The notes below the pieces were generated by a model that ran no database searches, was not told the origin of the DNA, and worked only from the letters and a program-made list of their open reading frames with translations. Shown here one piece after another: positions 33,778-42,630 of a DNA stretch of 48,717 bases. Source of the stretch: Synergistaceae bacterium (GTDB taxonomy: Bacteria > Synergistota > Synergistia > Synergistales > Aminobacteriaceae); the NCBI GenBank assembly GCA_017449135.1, contig JAFSKE010000109.1, positions 1 through 48,717 of the forward strand. Reading direction: 5' to 3'. The translations under genes were made by a program, and so were the position numbers. How positions within the stretch are numbered: the first letter of the stretch is position 1; every line of letters starts with the position of its first letter.

Positions 33778-34248
33778 TCAAATTACCTTCAACGGCAAAG
33801 CTGCTCCCATGATTATTGCGTCCTCACCGTTTGAATAATAACCCTGTCTGATATTTTCATTCATGAATGAAAAATGTTTATACAGTGCTATTGCTCCGGA
33901 ATTTGATTTTCTGACTTTGAGCTTCAATCTCTTCATATTAAGATAAGTTGCACAGTCGCTGACGGCCATTAATAATTGAGTGCCGATTCCGATTCTGCGG
34001 AAATTTTTATCGACAGCTAAAGCCATTAAAAGCCCGAATCTTTTTTCACGTCCAAGAACAGCATAACCCAACAATGAAGCCTCCGTCGATGTTGCGAAGG
34101 CTCCTATGTATGTTATCTCGTTTTGAGAATTTTTTTTGAGATCCTCTCTAATTATGTCTTCAGACCATGAACAGCCTGAATTAGCGTTAATTCTCAAAAT
34201 TTCGGGCAGATTGTTTAAGTTCAAAAAATCAATTTCAGGCAGATACAA
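33778..34248 (-). CDS. GNAT acetyltransferase, RimI-like
   Basis: 156 aa. Acetyl-CoA-binding block LAVDKNFRRIGIGTQLL and the C-terminal ALYKHFSF...RQGYYSNGEDAIIM match RimI, which acetylates the N-terminus of ribosomal protein S18 in E. coli; substrate here is unproven. Start codon is TTG, three bases after the purA stop. No tsaB/tsaD genes, frequent RimI neighbours, are seen. Confidence 0.85.
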   Translation of the reverse strand: MYLPEIDFLNLNNLPEILRINANSGCSWSEDIIREDLKKNSQNEITYIGAFATSTEASLLGYAVLGREKRFGLLMALAVDKNFRRIGIGTQLLMAVSDCATYLNMKRLKLKVRKSNSGAIALYKHFSFMNENIRQGYYSNGEDAIIMGAALPLKVI

Positions 34249-34251
34249 AAA

Positions 34252-35544
34252 TTACATTCCCCGATTTATAGTCTGATTCCTATCAGCTCCGACACCGATT
34301 AAAACAACGGGAACATTTAATGTTTTCTCGATGTAATTCACGTATGACTGAGCATTTTCAGGAAGTTCCGCAAAAGTTTTGCAGTTCGTAATATCTTCGT
34401 CCCAGCCCGGCAGAGTTTCATAAACCGGTTTAATCTCACTCAAGGATTCCGTGTCATTCGGCCATGTCGAAATTTTTTGTCCGTCCTTTTCATAAGCTGT
34501 GCAGACTTTAATTCCGCCCATTCCCGTTAAGACATCAAGTTTTGTTAATGCGATTACATTAGCTCCGTTAAGTTCCATTGAGTATTTCAATGCAGGCATA
34601 TCAAGCCACCCGCAGCGTCTCGGTCTGCCAGTTGTTGCTCCAAATTCTCCGCCTTTTGTACGAAGTTTCTCGCCGTCATCTCCGAAATCTTCCGTTGGGA
34701 AAGGCCCTTCACCGACTCTTGTCGTGTAAGCCTTAACGACCGCAATAACCCTCGTTAAATCGTTAGGAGCTAAACCTGTTCCCGAAAATCCTCCCGATGC
34801 TGAAGTCGAAGAACTTGTTACATAAGGATATGTTCCGTGATCAATATCAAGCAACGCAGCCTGTGCCCCTTCAAGCAAAACATGCTGTCCCTCGTCAACG
34901 GCTTTTCTTAATAATGCTCTTGTGTCGTCAACGTATGGTGCAATAGCCTCTCCCCATTTTTTAGCGGGTTCGTAAACTTCGTCGAAAGGCAGGGGATTTT
35001 GATTGTATAATTTCGTGAAAAGCTGGTTTTTCTCTTCAAGAATATATGTGAGTTTTTCTCTCAGAACATCAGGATTTAATAAATCTTCAATTCTTAATCC
35101 TGAACGTGAATATTTATCGACGTAGCAGGGGCCGATTCCTCTTCCGGTTGTGCCGATTTTTCTGCTTTTACCGCGTGCTTCTTCCTGGAACTTATCAAGC
35201 ATTTTGTGATAAGGCATTACGACATGAGCGTGAGGGCTTACGGCGAGACGTGCTTTGTCCTGACCTTTGCTTAACAAATCCGATGTTTCAGCAAGGAACT
35301 GTTCAGGATCAATTACGAGTCCGTTGCCTAAAACACATAATTTTCCGGGATAAAGCATTCCCGAAGGCAGTAAATGAAAAACAACTTTCTGACCGTCAGA
35401 AATTACAGTGTGTCCTGCATTAGCACCGCCTTGAAAACGAACGAAAACATCGACATCTGAACCAAGCATGTCAACAACTTTTCCTTTACCTTCATCGCCC
35501 CATTGAGCACCGACTAAAAGATCCACGTTTTTTTTGTTACTCAA
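34252..35544 (-). CDS. purA: Adenylosuccinate synthetase
   Basis: 430 aa, normal. Joins IMP and aspartate using GTP in AMP synthesis. Motifs: VGAQWGDEGKGKVVDML (P-loop), GNGLVIDPEQ, GTTGRGIGPCYVDK, EGAQAALLDIDHGTYPYVTSS and TTGRPRRCGWLDM. The TTG start is supported by AAGGAGG at the right distance. It works with PurB, encoded 28 kb away in this window. Confidence 0.98.
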   Translation of the reverse strand: MSNKKNVDLLVGAQWGDEGKGKVVDMLGSDVDVFVRFQGGANAGHTVISDGQKVVFHLLPSGMLYPGKLCVLGNGLVIDPEQFLAETSDLLSKGQDKARLAVSPHAHVVMPYHKMLDKFQEEARGKSRKIGTTGRGIGPCYVDKYSRSGLRIEDLLNPDVLREKLTYILEEKNQLFTKLYNQNPLPFDEVYEPAKKWGEAIAPYVDDTRALLRKAVDEGQHVLLEGAQAALLDIDHGTYPYVTSSSTSASGGFSGTGLAPNDLTRVIAVVKAYTTRVGEGPFPTEDFGDDGEKLRTKGGEFGATTGRPRRCGWLDMPALKYSMELNGANVIALTKLDVLTGMGGIKVCTAYEKDGQKISTWPNDTESLSEIKPVYETLPGWDEDITNCKTFAELPENAQSYVNYIEKTLNVPVVLIGVGADRNQTINRGM

Positions 35545-35559
35545 AATTTTGTTTCCTCC

Positions 35560-36753
35560 TTATAATTTTGCTGATTTTTTTACTTCAGTTATTGCTCTTT
35601 GCAGCTGTAAATCTTTGCTGACATCTCGATCAGGTTCTCCCTTGACCTCAATATCAGGCGACAATCCGACATGATCTATTACTTTCCCTGAAGGTGTGTA
35701 ATATCTTGCAATCGTAACATAAAGTCCCGAACCGTCAGTTAAAGGGAATAACGTTTGAACACTGCCTTTGCCGAAACTTTTTTCGCCGATTAATTTAGCT
35801 CTTCCCCTGTCGTTCAATGCTCCTGCAACGATTTCCGAAGCACTTGCACTGCCTCCGTTAATTAAAACTACCATTGGAAGATTTGTTAAAAATTCGGATT
35901 TCTTGGCAAAATATTTTTCATTTGCACGATCGGAACGACCTTTTGTCTCGACAACAAGACCGTCTTTAACAAACATGCTGACGATTTTAACACTTGCATC
36001 GAGAAGTCCGCCGCCGTTGTTTCGTAAATCGAGAATTAAAGCCTTCATTCCCTTTTTAATGAGATCTTTTAACGCACTTCGAGCCTCTTCGCTTGTACTC
36101 TGTTTGAATTGTGTTAATTTCAAATAGCCGATGTCATCTGAAAGCATTTCGGAGCGAACACTTTTCAACTTTATGATTTCACGTGTTATCTCGAAACTTA
36201 ATAATTCGTCCTCGCCTTCACGCCTTACCCAAACAGTAACTTTTGTATCGGGTTCGCCTCGAAGTTTTTGAACGACTCTGTCAGAAGTCCAGCCGATTAC
36301 AACCTCATTGTCAATTTTCACAATTTGATCTTTTGTTTTAAGTCCGACACGTTCAGCCGGTGAATCTTCCATTGGGCTTATAACTAAAACCATTCCGTCA
36401 CGGTCGCCGATATACATTCCAAGACCGCCATAACGTCCTTCAAGTTCGATTTCTTCGTCTTTTAACTGTTTCGGCGATACAAATCTTGTGTAGGGATCTT
36501 TCCAAGCCTCAACCATTCCTTTAGCTGCACCGTGCAATAAATCGTCTTCGTTTGCAGGTTTTTCGTCAGCATCGACCTGATAACTTTCGATTATGTAACG
36601 TACCTGACGAAGCAGCCATAAAGACCTCACGCTGAACGGGGAAATTCTCTCGAAATCATCTTCCGAGAAATCGGCACATTGAGCCTTAAAACCGAATAAC
36701 GCAACTAAAATTAAAACAAAAACTAAAATTAATTTACTTCTAAACTTTTTCAA
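35560..36753 (-). CDS. C-terminal processing peptidase (S41, CtpA type)
   Basis: 397 aa with an N-terminal signal or anchor segment (LILVFVLILVALFGF). A PDZ domain spans about 95-185 (GGLGMYIGDRDG...SPAERVGLKTKDQI). The serine-lysine protease core has GGSASASEIVAGAL (about 300-313) and the catalytic lysine K329 in KSFGKGSVQTL. Such periplasmic proteases trim or degrade envelope proteins, including peptidoglycan hydrolases. TTG start. It follows the EnvC-like gene by 48 bases, where a possible internal promoter lies. Confidence 0.95.
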   Translation of the reverse strand: MKKFRSKLILVFVLILVALFGFKAQCADFSEDDFERISPFSVRSLWLLRQVRYIIESYQVDADEKPANEDDLLHGAAKGMVEAWKDPYTRFVSPKQLKDEEIELEGRYGGLGMYIGDRDGMVLVISPMEDSPAERVGLKTKDQIVKIDNEVVIGWTSDRVVQKLRGEPDTKVTVWVRREGEDELLSFEITREIIKLKSVRSEMLSDDIGYLKLTQFKQSTSEEARSALKDLIKKGMKALILDLRNNGGGLLDASVKIVSMFVKDGLVVETKGRSDRANEKYFAKKSEFLTNLPMVVLINGGSASASEIVAGALNDRGRAKLIGEKSFGKGSVQTLFPLTDGSGLYVTIARYYTPSGKVIDHVGLSPDIEVKGEPDRDVSKDLQLQRAITEVKKSAKL

Positions 36754-36784
36754 CTTATAAAAAACACCTGCCCTTAACGTGAAA

Positions 36785-36790
36785 ATTATA
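36785..36790 (-). promoter_or_regulatory. Possible internal promoter (-10) for ctpA-purA
   Basis: On the minus strand TATAAT (36790-36785), preceded directly by TG, lies in the only sizeable gap (48 bases) of the 13-gene run. No good -35 is seen. Confidence 0.35.
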
Positions 36791-36801
36791 CAGCAAATTT
36801 C

Positions 36802-38022
36802 TTATCTCAAATAATTCATGGGATTTTGAGCCGAACCGTTTTTCCTGACTTCAAAATGTAATCCGTATTCCGAATTTGTTCCTGAATTTCCTACACGGCC
36901 TATTACAGTTCCTGCCTTAACCGTACTGCCTTCACGAACCGAAGCCCCGCCCAAATGTGCGTAAACTGTCGAAATATCTCCGCCATGATCTATTATTACA
37001 ACCTGACCGAAACCACGAAGCCAGCCCTGATATAAAACTTCTCCAGCTCCTGCTGCCTTAACCGGTGTTCCCTGAGATGCTTTGATGTCAATTCCTGAAT
37101 TAAAAATTTTTGTCTTGAAAACAGGGTGAACTCTTGAGCCGTATTGCATTGTTACAGTTCCATTGACGGGCCATGATAAAGCATTTCCGACAAGTTTTGA
37201 AGGTGTTGAAGGTGTCGAGTTTTTAGCTGTAGTTTTTGAATTTGATTTTGAAGCAGTGTTTGATTTTTTCTCCGCAGATTTTTTCTTTTGATTCATCAGC
37301 GAATTAATTTTATTTCCGACCGCACGTTGAGCTTTTTCAAGTTCTTTAGCCGCTGCCTCAGCCTGTTTCTGTTCATTCTGGACGTTTTTTAACAGCGTAT
37401 CAGTCTTTTTAATTGTGTTGTCATATTCCGAACGTTTTTTCTTTAATTCGTCAGTCTGCCTCTGAATTTGTGATTTATCAGCTTCAAGTTTTTTTCTTGC
37501 CGAAATTAATTCTTCCTGCTGACGTAATAATTCCTCAAGCATTTTTTGATCCTGACGTGCAAATAATCCCAGCATATACGACGTATTAACTGCCTCATGA
37601 GCCCCCGAAGAGTTTAATATCAAATTCAATTTGCTTTCATCAGGAGAAAATTTATAAATTTCGGGTATTCTCTGCCTCAACGTTTTAATTATTACGGACA
37701 TTGATTCATTAACACGTTTAATTTTTGCGTTTAATTCATTCACGGATTTTTGAAGGGTTGAATTTCTGCGTTCAAGATTTTGCATTTGAGCCTGTGATTC
37801 GCTCGCGTCCTGCCGTAATTTCGATAACTGGCTTAAAAGTGTTTTAGACTGTTTCGATTTTTCTTTAGCGATGGCGTTGTATCGGCTAATCTTTTTTTTC
37901 ATGTCGCTTTGGCTTTTCTTTTGCGATTTAATCTGACTGTCAACACTTGCACCGTTCACGGAATATAAACAGGAATTAAAACTAATCACGAAAATAATTA
38001 CGAACAAAAAAATTTTTCTCAA
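36802..38022 (-). CDS. Degenerate LytM/M23 protein (EnvC-like)
   Basis: 406 aa: signal peptide, long coiled coil (about 30-250), Ser/Thr/Lys linker, and a C-terminal LytM domain (about 283-406). The zinc ligands are damaged: the first His of HxxxD is N308 (FNSGID), and the first His of HxH is G387 (GLHFEV); D312, H356 and H389 remain. E. coli EnvC also has a degenerate LytM domain that activates amidases under FtsEX control. This gene lies in the FtsEX unit, so an activator role is a fair inference. TTG start. Confidence 0.88.
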   Translation of the reverse strand: MRKIFLFVIIFVISFNSCLYSVNGASVDSQIKSQKKSQSDMKKKISRYNAIAKEKSKQSKTLLSQLSKLRQDASESQAQMQNLERRNSTLQKSVNELNAKIKRVNESMSVIIKTLRQRIPEIYKFSPDESKLNLILNSSGAHEAVNTSYMLGLFARQDQKMLEELLRQQEELISARKKLEADKSQIQRQTDELKKKRSEYDNTIKKTDTLLKNVQNEQKQAEAAAKELEKAQRAVGNKINSLMNQKKKSAEKKSNTASKSNSKTTAKNSTPSTPSKLVGNALSWPVNGTVTMQYGSRVHPVFKTKIFNSGIDIKASQGTPVKAAGAGEVLYQGWLRGFGQVVIIDHGGDISTVYAHLGGASVREGSTVKAGTVIGRVGNSGTNSEYGLHFEVRKNGSAQNPMNYLR

Positions 38023-38029
38023 TTAAAAC

Positions 38030-39199
38030 TCACCTCTTCAGAAATTTTATGGGATTGTCGGGAGTTCCAAAAACCCTGACTTCAAAATGTAAATGATAAC
38101 CCGTTGTGTTGCCTGTTTTGCCGACTTTTGCAAACGTTGCACCTTCTTTGACGACCTGACCTTCTTTAACGAGACTTGCCGAAAGATGAGCGTATAAAGT
38201 CGAATATCCCCGTCCATGATCCAAAACTACGACACGCCCGTAACCACGAAGCCAGCCGTTATAAATTACCTCGCCTCCAGCAGGAGCTTTTACAGGTGTA
38301 CCGTTTGGAGCAGCAATATCGATTCCGGTGTGAAGGATTTTACGTTTCAAAATCGGGTGTATTCTGTAACCGTAATTGCTCGCAATAACTCCTCTGACAG
38401 GCCAGTCAAACATTGAGCCTCTGCCTGAGACATAACTTTTTTTTGACCCGGCACGTTTTTTTTGTAATGACGCTATCATCTGTCCAGCCTGTTTTTGTGC
38501 CTGTTCAGCTTCCAACACTGCTTTCTCGGCTAATTCTTTTTCACGTTGAAGGGAATTTATAAATTTTCTCGTATCTTTTATGCTTTTCTTGTATTTATCA
38601 CGTTGATTTTGAACTTCTTCAGTTTTCTCTTTGAGTTTTAATTGCTGTTCGTCCATTGTCTGTTTAGATAAATCAAGATTTTGAACCCTCGAATATAACT
38701 GCGATAAAATTTCCCCGTCTTTTTCGGTTACAATTCCCAATAAATGAGCGGTTTCGACAGCTTCAAAGACACTTCGCGACGCAAACATCATTCGCATTCT
38801 TTCAGCTTCACCGTATTTATACATGTCAAGAACACGATGTCTCATTTGTGCCGAAAGTTCATTGATTTTAATCTGTTCGTCTTTTATGTTGGCATCAAGA
38901 ACGGTTATATTCTCCTGAATTTTTTTATTCTGAAGTTCCAAGACCGTTAATTCCTGACGTGCTGCACTCTCATCAAGCTGAAGGGTATTCACTTTCGTTA
39001 AAAGCCCCTCAACCTTTGCTCCCATGTCTTTAATCTGCTGTTTGTATTTTTTAATCTGCTTTGAAAGCTCCGAACGTTTTTTTTCTTCCGCAGCAATCTG
39101 AGAGTCGATATTTCCCTTAGATTTTTTCGAGGCCGAATAAACCTGCGAGGGAAGCAAAATCAGGAATAACAGAATTAAAACTGAAAATTTACGAAACAT
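38030..39199 (-). CDS. Active-looking M23 murein peptidase with coiled coil
   Basis: 389 aa: signal peptide, coiled coil (about 28-250), and a LytM domain at about 265-389. All zinc-site residues are present: H290 and D294 (HTGID), H338 (YAHL), H369 and H371 (YHLHFEV). It should cut peptidoglycan peptide cross-bridges in the periplasm. It starts four bases after ftsX and is followed seven bases later by its degenerate paralogue; the two share layout and probably arose by duplication. Confidence 0.9.
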   Translation of the reverse strand: MFRKFSVLILLFLILLPSQVYSASKKSKGNIDSQIAAEEKKRSELSKQIKKYKQQIKDMGAKVEGLLTKVNTLQLDESAARQELTVLELQNKKIQENITVLDANIKDEQIKINELSAQMRHRVLDMYKYGEAERMRMMFASRSVFEAVETAHLLGIVTEKDGEILSQLYSRVQNLDLSKQTMDEQQLKLKEKTEEVQNQRDKYKKSIKDTRKFINSLQREKELAEKAVLEAEQAQKQAGQMIASLQKKRAGSKKSYVSGRGSMFDWPVRGVIASNYGYRIHPILKRKILHTGIDIAAPNGTPVKAPAGGEVIYNGWLRGYGRVVVLDHGRGYSTLYAHLSASLVKEGQVVKEGATFAKVGKTGNTTGYHLHFEVRVFGTPDNPIKFLKR

Positions 39200-39203
39200 T
39201 TTT

Positions 39204-40100
39204 TTATTCCGGTCTTGTTATTGAGTTTATGAATCTCGAAACAACAAGATAACTGCAAACCCAGCCTAAAGTAGCTCCGAATCCAGCAAGCAATGCACAA
39301 AATCTGAAAATAGTATTTTTGTCAGTTATGAGACTCGAATTTAAGACGGGTAAATTTGTCTGCAACAGAATAATTCCGGGAAAATAAGTTCCGATGATTC
39401 CTCCGACTGCGATTAATGCACCGAAAAACGCAAGCAATGTTCCTTCAAGTACAAACGGCGAGGCAATATAAGATTTTGTTGCCCCTACGAGATACATAAT
39501 TCCAATTTCCTCACGTCTTGAATATAACGAAATGTGAATCGTGTTATAAACTACAAGTGCCGTAATAATTACTGACAAGATAAACATTATCAGGGCGACT
39601 CTTGATGAAATTCTTGAAAGTGCCGAAATCCTGCGTACAACCATTCCTGCGTAAACTATATCATCAACTTCGGGCATCGCTCTTAATTCTTCAACAAGTT
39701 TTTCAACTTCTTCGGCTTTGTGAACGTGAATTTCAAAATTATAGGGGATTGGATTTTCTCCGAGCATGTCGAGAGCCTTTGAATGTGAACCCATTTTTTC
39801 CTGTAACTTTGCAAGAGAATCCGAAGGCGAGTAAATTTTCATTGTGTAAACGTATTCGAGTTTTTGAATTTTCTCGGCGATCTCTTCAATATTAAGCGTG
39901 TTATCCCTGACTAAATAAGCCTGGACAGTCAATTCGCTTTCAAGACGCAATAAAAGATTTTCAAGATTTAACGAAAATAACGTCGTAATTCCTAAAATCC
40001 ATAACATTACTCCCGCCGTTATCAAAGTCAAAAGCCCCAAGACCCAATGATGAATTAAAAGCCGAAACATATCACGAAGGACATATTTTAGTGTAGTCAT
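39204..40100 (-). CDS. ftsX: Cell-division protein FtsX
   Basis: 298 aa. Four membrane segments with the large periplasmic loop (about 50-165) between the first two, the loop that binds EnvC-type partners. SLYSRREEIGIMYLVGATKSYI is the conserved cytoplasmic block between membrane segments two and three. Start and ftsE stop overlap by one base (TAATG). Confidence 0.93.
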   Translation of the reverse strand: MTTLKYVLRDMFRLLIHHWVLGLLTLITAGVMLWILGITTLFSLNLENLLLRLESELTVQAYLVRDNTLNIEEIAEKIQKLEYVYTMKIYSPSDSLAKLQEKMGSHSKALDMLGENPIPYNFEIHVHKAEEVEKLVEELRAMPEVDDIVYAGMVVRRISALSRISSRVALIMFILSVIITALVVYNTIHISLYSRREEIGIMYLVGATKSYIASPFVLEGTLLAFFGALIAVGGIIGTYFPGIILLQTNLPVLNSSLITDKNTIFRFCALLAGFGATLGWVCSYLVVSRFINSITRPE

Positions 40101-40777
40101 TAATAAAGCCCTCCCATCTCATCACGAATTAATTTTCCGTTGTCAAGTTCAATTACTCTTTTGCGGGTTGAATTTACTATATTCTGATTATGAGTTGACA
40201 TTACAACCGTAACTCCGGCGGCATTAATCGAAAATAAAATTTTCATGACATCTGCGGCAGTGTGAAAATCTAAATTTCCAGTCGGTTCGTCAGCAATGAA
40301 TAACGAAGGTGAATTTGCTAATGCACGGGCTATTGCAGTTCTCTGCTGTTCGCCTCCCGATAATTGATTCGGTTTCATGAATCTTTTTCGCCATAAACCG
40401 ACCTGATTAATGACCTCTTTAGCTCTTTCCTCGACTAATTTTTTCGGGACAGACATTGTTTCCATAACGAAAGCAATGTTTTCGTAAACTGTCAACGAAG
40501 GAATTAATTTGAAATCCTGAGCAACAAGTCCTACATCACGGCGATAATAGGGGACATCGGATTTTCTCATTTTACGAAGATTGAAATCGCCGACTGAAAT
40601 ACTGCCTCTCGACGGCAGTAACTCACGTGTAATCAGCCTCAAAAGAGTTGATTTTCCCGATCCTGTCTGACCAATGACATAAACAAATTCGCCTTGTTCG
40701 ATATTAATATTTATGTCAATAAGAGCGGCAATGTCGGGTTCAAAAATTTTGCTTACTCCTGAAAAATTTATGTTCAT
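40100..40777 (-). CDS. ftsE: Cell-division ATP-binding protein FtsE
   Basis: 225 aa ABC ATPase. Walker [13 protein letters not shown]-loop [19 protein letters not shown] (characteristic of FtsE), signature [16 protein letters not shown], Walker [13 protein letters not shown] and the H-loop MSTHNQNIV. With FtsX it couples ATP use to hydrolase activation at the septum. Confidence 0.96.
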   Translation of the reverse strand: MNINFSGVSKIFEPDIAALIDININIEQGEFVYVIGQTGSGKSTLLRLITRELLPSRGSISVGDFNLRKMRKSDVPYYRRDVGLVAQDFKLIPSLTVYENIAFVMETMSVPKKLVEERAKEVINQVGLWRKRFMKPNQLSGGEQQRTAIARALANSPSLFIADEPTGNLDFHTAADVMKILFSINAAGVTVVMSTHNQNIVNSTRKRVIELDNGKLIRDEMGGLY

Positions 40778-40780
40778 ATT

Positions 40781-41680
40781 TTAATCGTCAGCTCCTCTGT
40801 ATTTTGAGCGTTCTTCCATAGTCTGTTGGGTTTCGTATTCTCCCCAGACTGCGTGAATAATATCCGTCATGGACATTTTTTTATTCTCTGCAAGTTCGTA
40901 ATATAATTCGTGATTCAAATATATCCAAGTGAGAAACATAGTATTAACTTTTCCGAACCTCGCAAGAACTAAACGTCCTGAAATCGGATTATACAAAACT
41001 AACGGCGATAAATGCTGCTCTGACATTCTCTGAATTTCAAGTTTTGAAAATGAAAGTTTTTCGAGATCGTCCATAATTTTTTTATCGGGAACTTCTAAAA
41101 GTGAAAACCAGATCTTCATTTTATATTTAGGATTCTCAAATGTCTTAGGGTCTGCCTTAATCCACGCCGCAAGCCTTCGGACTGTTTCAAGTTCATTTCT
41201 TGATAAAGCAAATCTCAAAGTCCAATATAATTTACTCAAAAATAAATCATTTTTCATTGCCCTGTTAAATTTTTTTTCGTCAGGTATTTTATTATATATT
41301 CCCGAAAAAATTTCATGTTTAGGAATCAGCGTTCTAAGCATTAAAACTGTAGGTTCATATCTTCCCGGAGGTTCAGTAAGTGAAAATAATTCCCTTTTAA
41401 GAGCATTAACAGTACCTGCTGGAATAACTGTAGGACTTGCACCGTCGTTTAAGAGCGATAAAACTTCGTTATCATACAAAAATACATCTTTTGAAGCCAA
41501 TCCGGGTTTAACGCTGGCATAAATCCATTTTCCGTTATTTCTGTCAGCAGTCCCCAAGAGATATTTATTATGAGGCAGTAAGAGCATTACCGAAGGTTCA
41601 TCGGGAAGATTAATATTATCGGGCATATTTTCCGGAGGAAGTTCGGCAAATGTTCCATTGGACATTAATTCAAGCAGCAA
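40781..41680 (-). CDS. Hypothetical protein between ppx and ftsE
   Basis: 299 aa, not recognised. No signal peptide or membrane segment. The N-terminal half looks beta-rich (PSVMLLLPHNKYLLGTAD, WIYASVKPGLASKDV); the C-terminal half is helical (KNDLFLSKLYWTLRFALS, NELETVRRLAAWIKADP). The start is TTG after AAAGGTGAG, with an ATG five codons later. Gaps are 3 bases to ftsE and 26 to the ppx gene, so it belongs to this operon and may act with FtsE in the cytoplasm, which is only a guess. Confidence 0.75.
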   Translation of the reverse strand: MLLELMSNGTFAELPPENMPDNINLPDEPSVMLLLPHNKYLLGTADRNNGKWIYASVKPGLASKDVFLYDNEVLSLLNDGASPTVIPAGTVNALKRELFSLTEPPGRYEPTVLMLRTLIPKHEIFSGIYNKIPDEKKFNRAMKNDLFLSKLYWTLRFALSRNELETVRRLAAWIKADPKTFENPKYKMKIWFSLLEVPDKKIMDDLEKLSFSKLEIQRMSEQHLSPLVLYNPISGRLVLARFGKVNTMFLTWIYLNHELYYELAENKKMSMTDIIHAVWGEYETQQTMEERSKYRGADD

Positions 41681-41706
41681 TTTTTAATTCTCACCTTTCA
41701 ATATTT

Positions 41707-42630
41707 TTACGTTATTATATTATCACTTAACAAAATTCCGTGTCTCAATCCGTTAATGCTTACGATACATGATTGACAGTTCAAAATTTTTAACGTAGCA
41801 AGAATAATGCAGGCACTTCCGAGAATGACATCAGCCCTCGAAGCAGGAAGCCCGATAACATTTTCACGTTCTTTGAGAGTTAATGACGAATAAATTTGAA
41901 TTTGTCTTAAAACGTCATTTTGAGTTAATGTGCTTCCGTGTAATTTTGAAGGCATATAATTTTCGCAGGCAAATTTAACGCTGGCCATTGAGACAATCCC
42001 GCCTCCGACACCGATAATTTGATTTTCAAGGGAATCAGATCTGAATTTGTCAATATTATTTTCAAACAATAAATTTTTTACGTGTTCAAATGCTTTATCG
42101 ACATAAATTTTTTTAATGGGTTTGTCATGTTCGCTGAAAAATTTTTCGGATAAATTCACCGCACCTACGGGAATACTCGCAATATGTTTTTCGCCTGCTA
42201 CAAATTCCGTGCTACCTCCGCCTGAATCAAACATGATTAAATTTTTGCCTTCAGCTTCAAAGCCGTCAACAGCTCCGAGCCATGAATATTTAGCTTCCTG
42301 TTCGCCTGAAAAAACATGGATTTCATGGCCTGTAGATTTCTTTATCATTTTTATAAACGTGTCGGAATTTTTAGCAGTTCTTAATGCCATAGTCCCAACG
42401 ATAAAAATTTTTGCCCCTGCTCTTTCAGCTTTACGTGCCATTTTTGAGACGGTTAAACAGGAATTTTTCATGCTTTCATCACTTAAAACTCCTGTTTCAG
42501 ACATTCCGCGACCGAGTCTGACAACTTCTGTTTCATCACGAATTATGTGAACTTCCCCGCTTTTCTCTGAAACATTAGCAATCCTCATTTTAATTGAGTT
42601 TGAGCCGACATCGATAACAGCCTTAATCAT
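41707..42630 (-). CDS. Ppx/GppA-family phosphatase
   Basis: 307 aa, the short single-module form lacking the C-terminal HD domain of E. coli Ppx. ASKHA-fold motifs are AVIDVGSNSIKMRIANV, FSGEQEAKYSWLGA and MFDSGGGSTEFVAG, followed by IIGVGGGIVSMASV. It should hydrolyse polyphosphate or pppGpp; which one cannot be told. It overlaps yibE/F by 8 bases. Confidence 0.92.
   Translation of the reverse strand: MIKAVIDVGSNSIKMRIANVSEKSGEVHIIRDETEVVRLGRGMSETGVLSDESMKNSCLTVSKMARKAERAGAKIFIVGTMALRTAKNSDTFIKMIKKSTGHEIHVFSGEQEAKYSWLGAVDGFEAEGKNLIMFDSGGGSTEFVAGEKHIASIPVGAVNLSEKFFSEHDKPIKKIYVDKAFEHVKNLLFENNIDKFRSDSLENQIIGVGGGIVSMASVKFACENYMPSKLHGSTLTQNDVLRQIQIYSSLTLKERENVIGLPASRADVILGSACIILATLKILNCQSCIVSINGLRHGILLSDNIIT

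Noticed and set aside
35106-35423. Plus-strand open frame opposite purA
   Set aside because: It lies wholly inside purA, whose protein is unambiguous, and it has no recognisable features.
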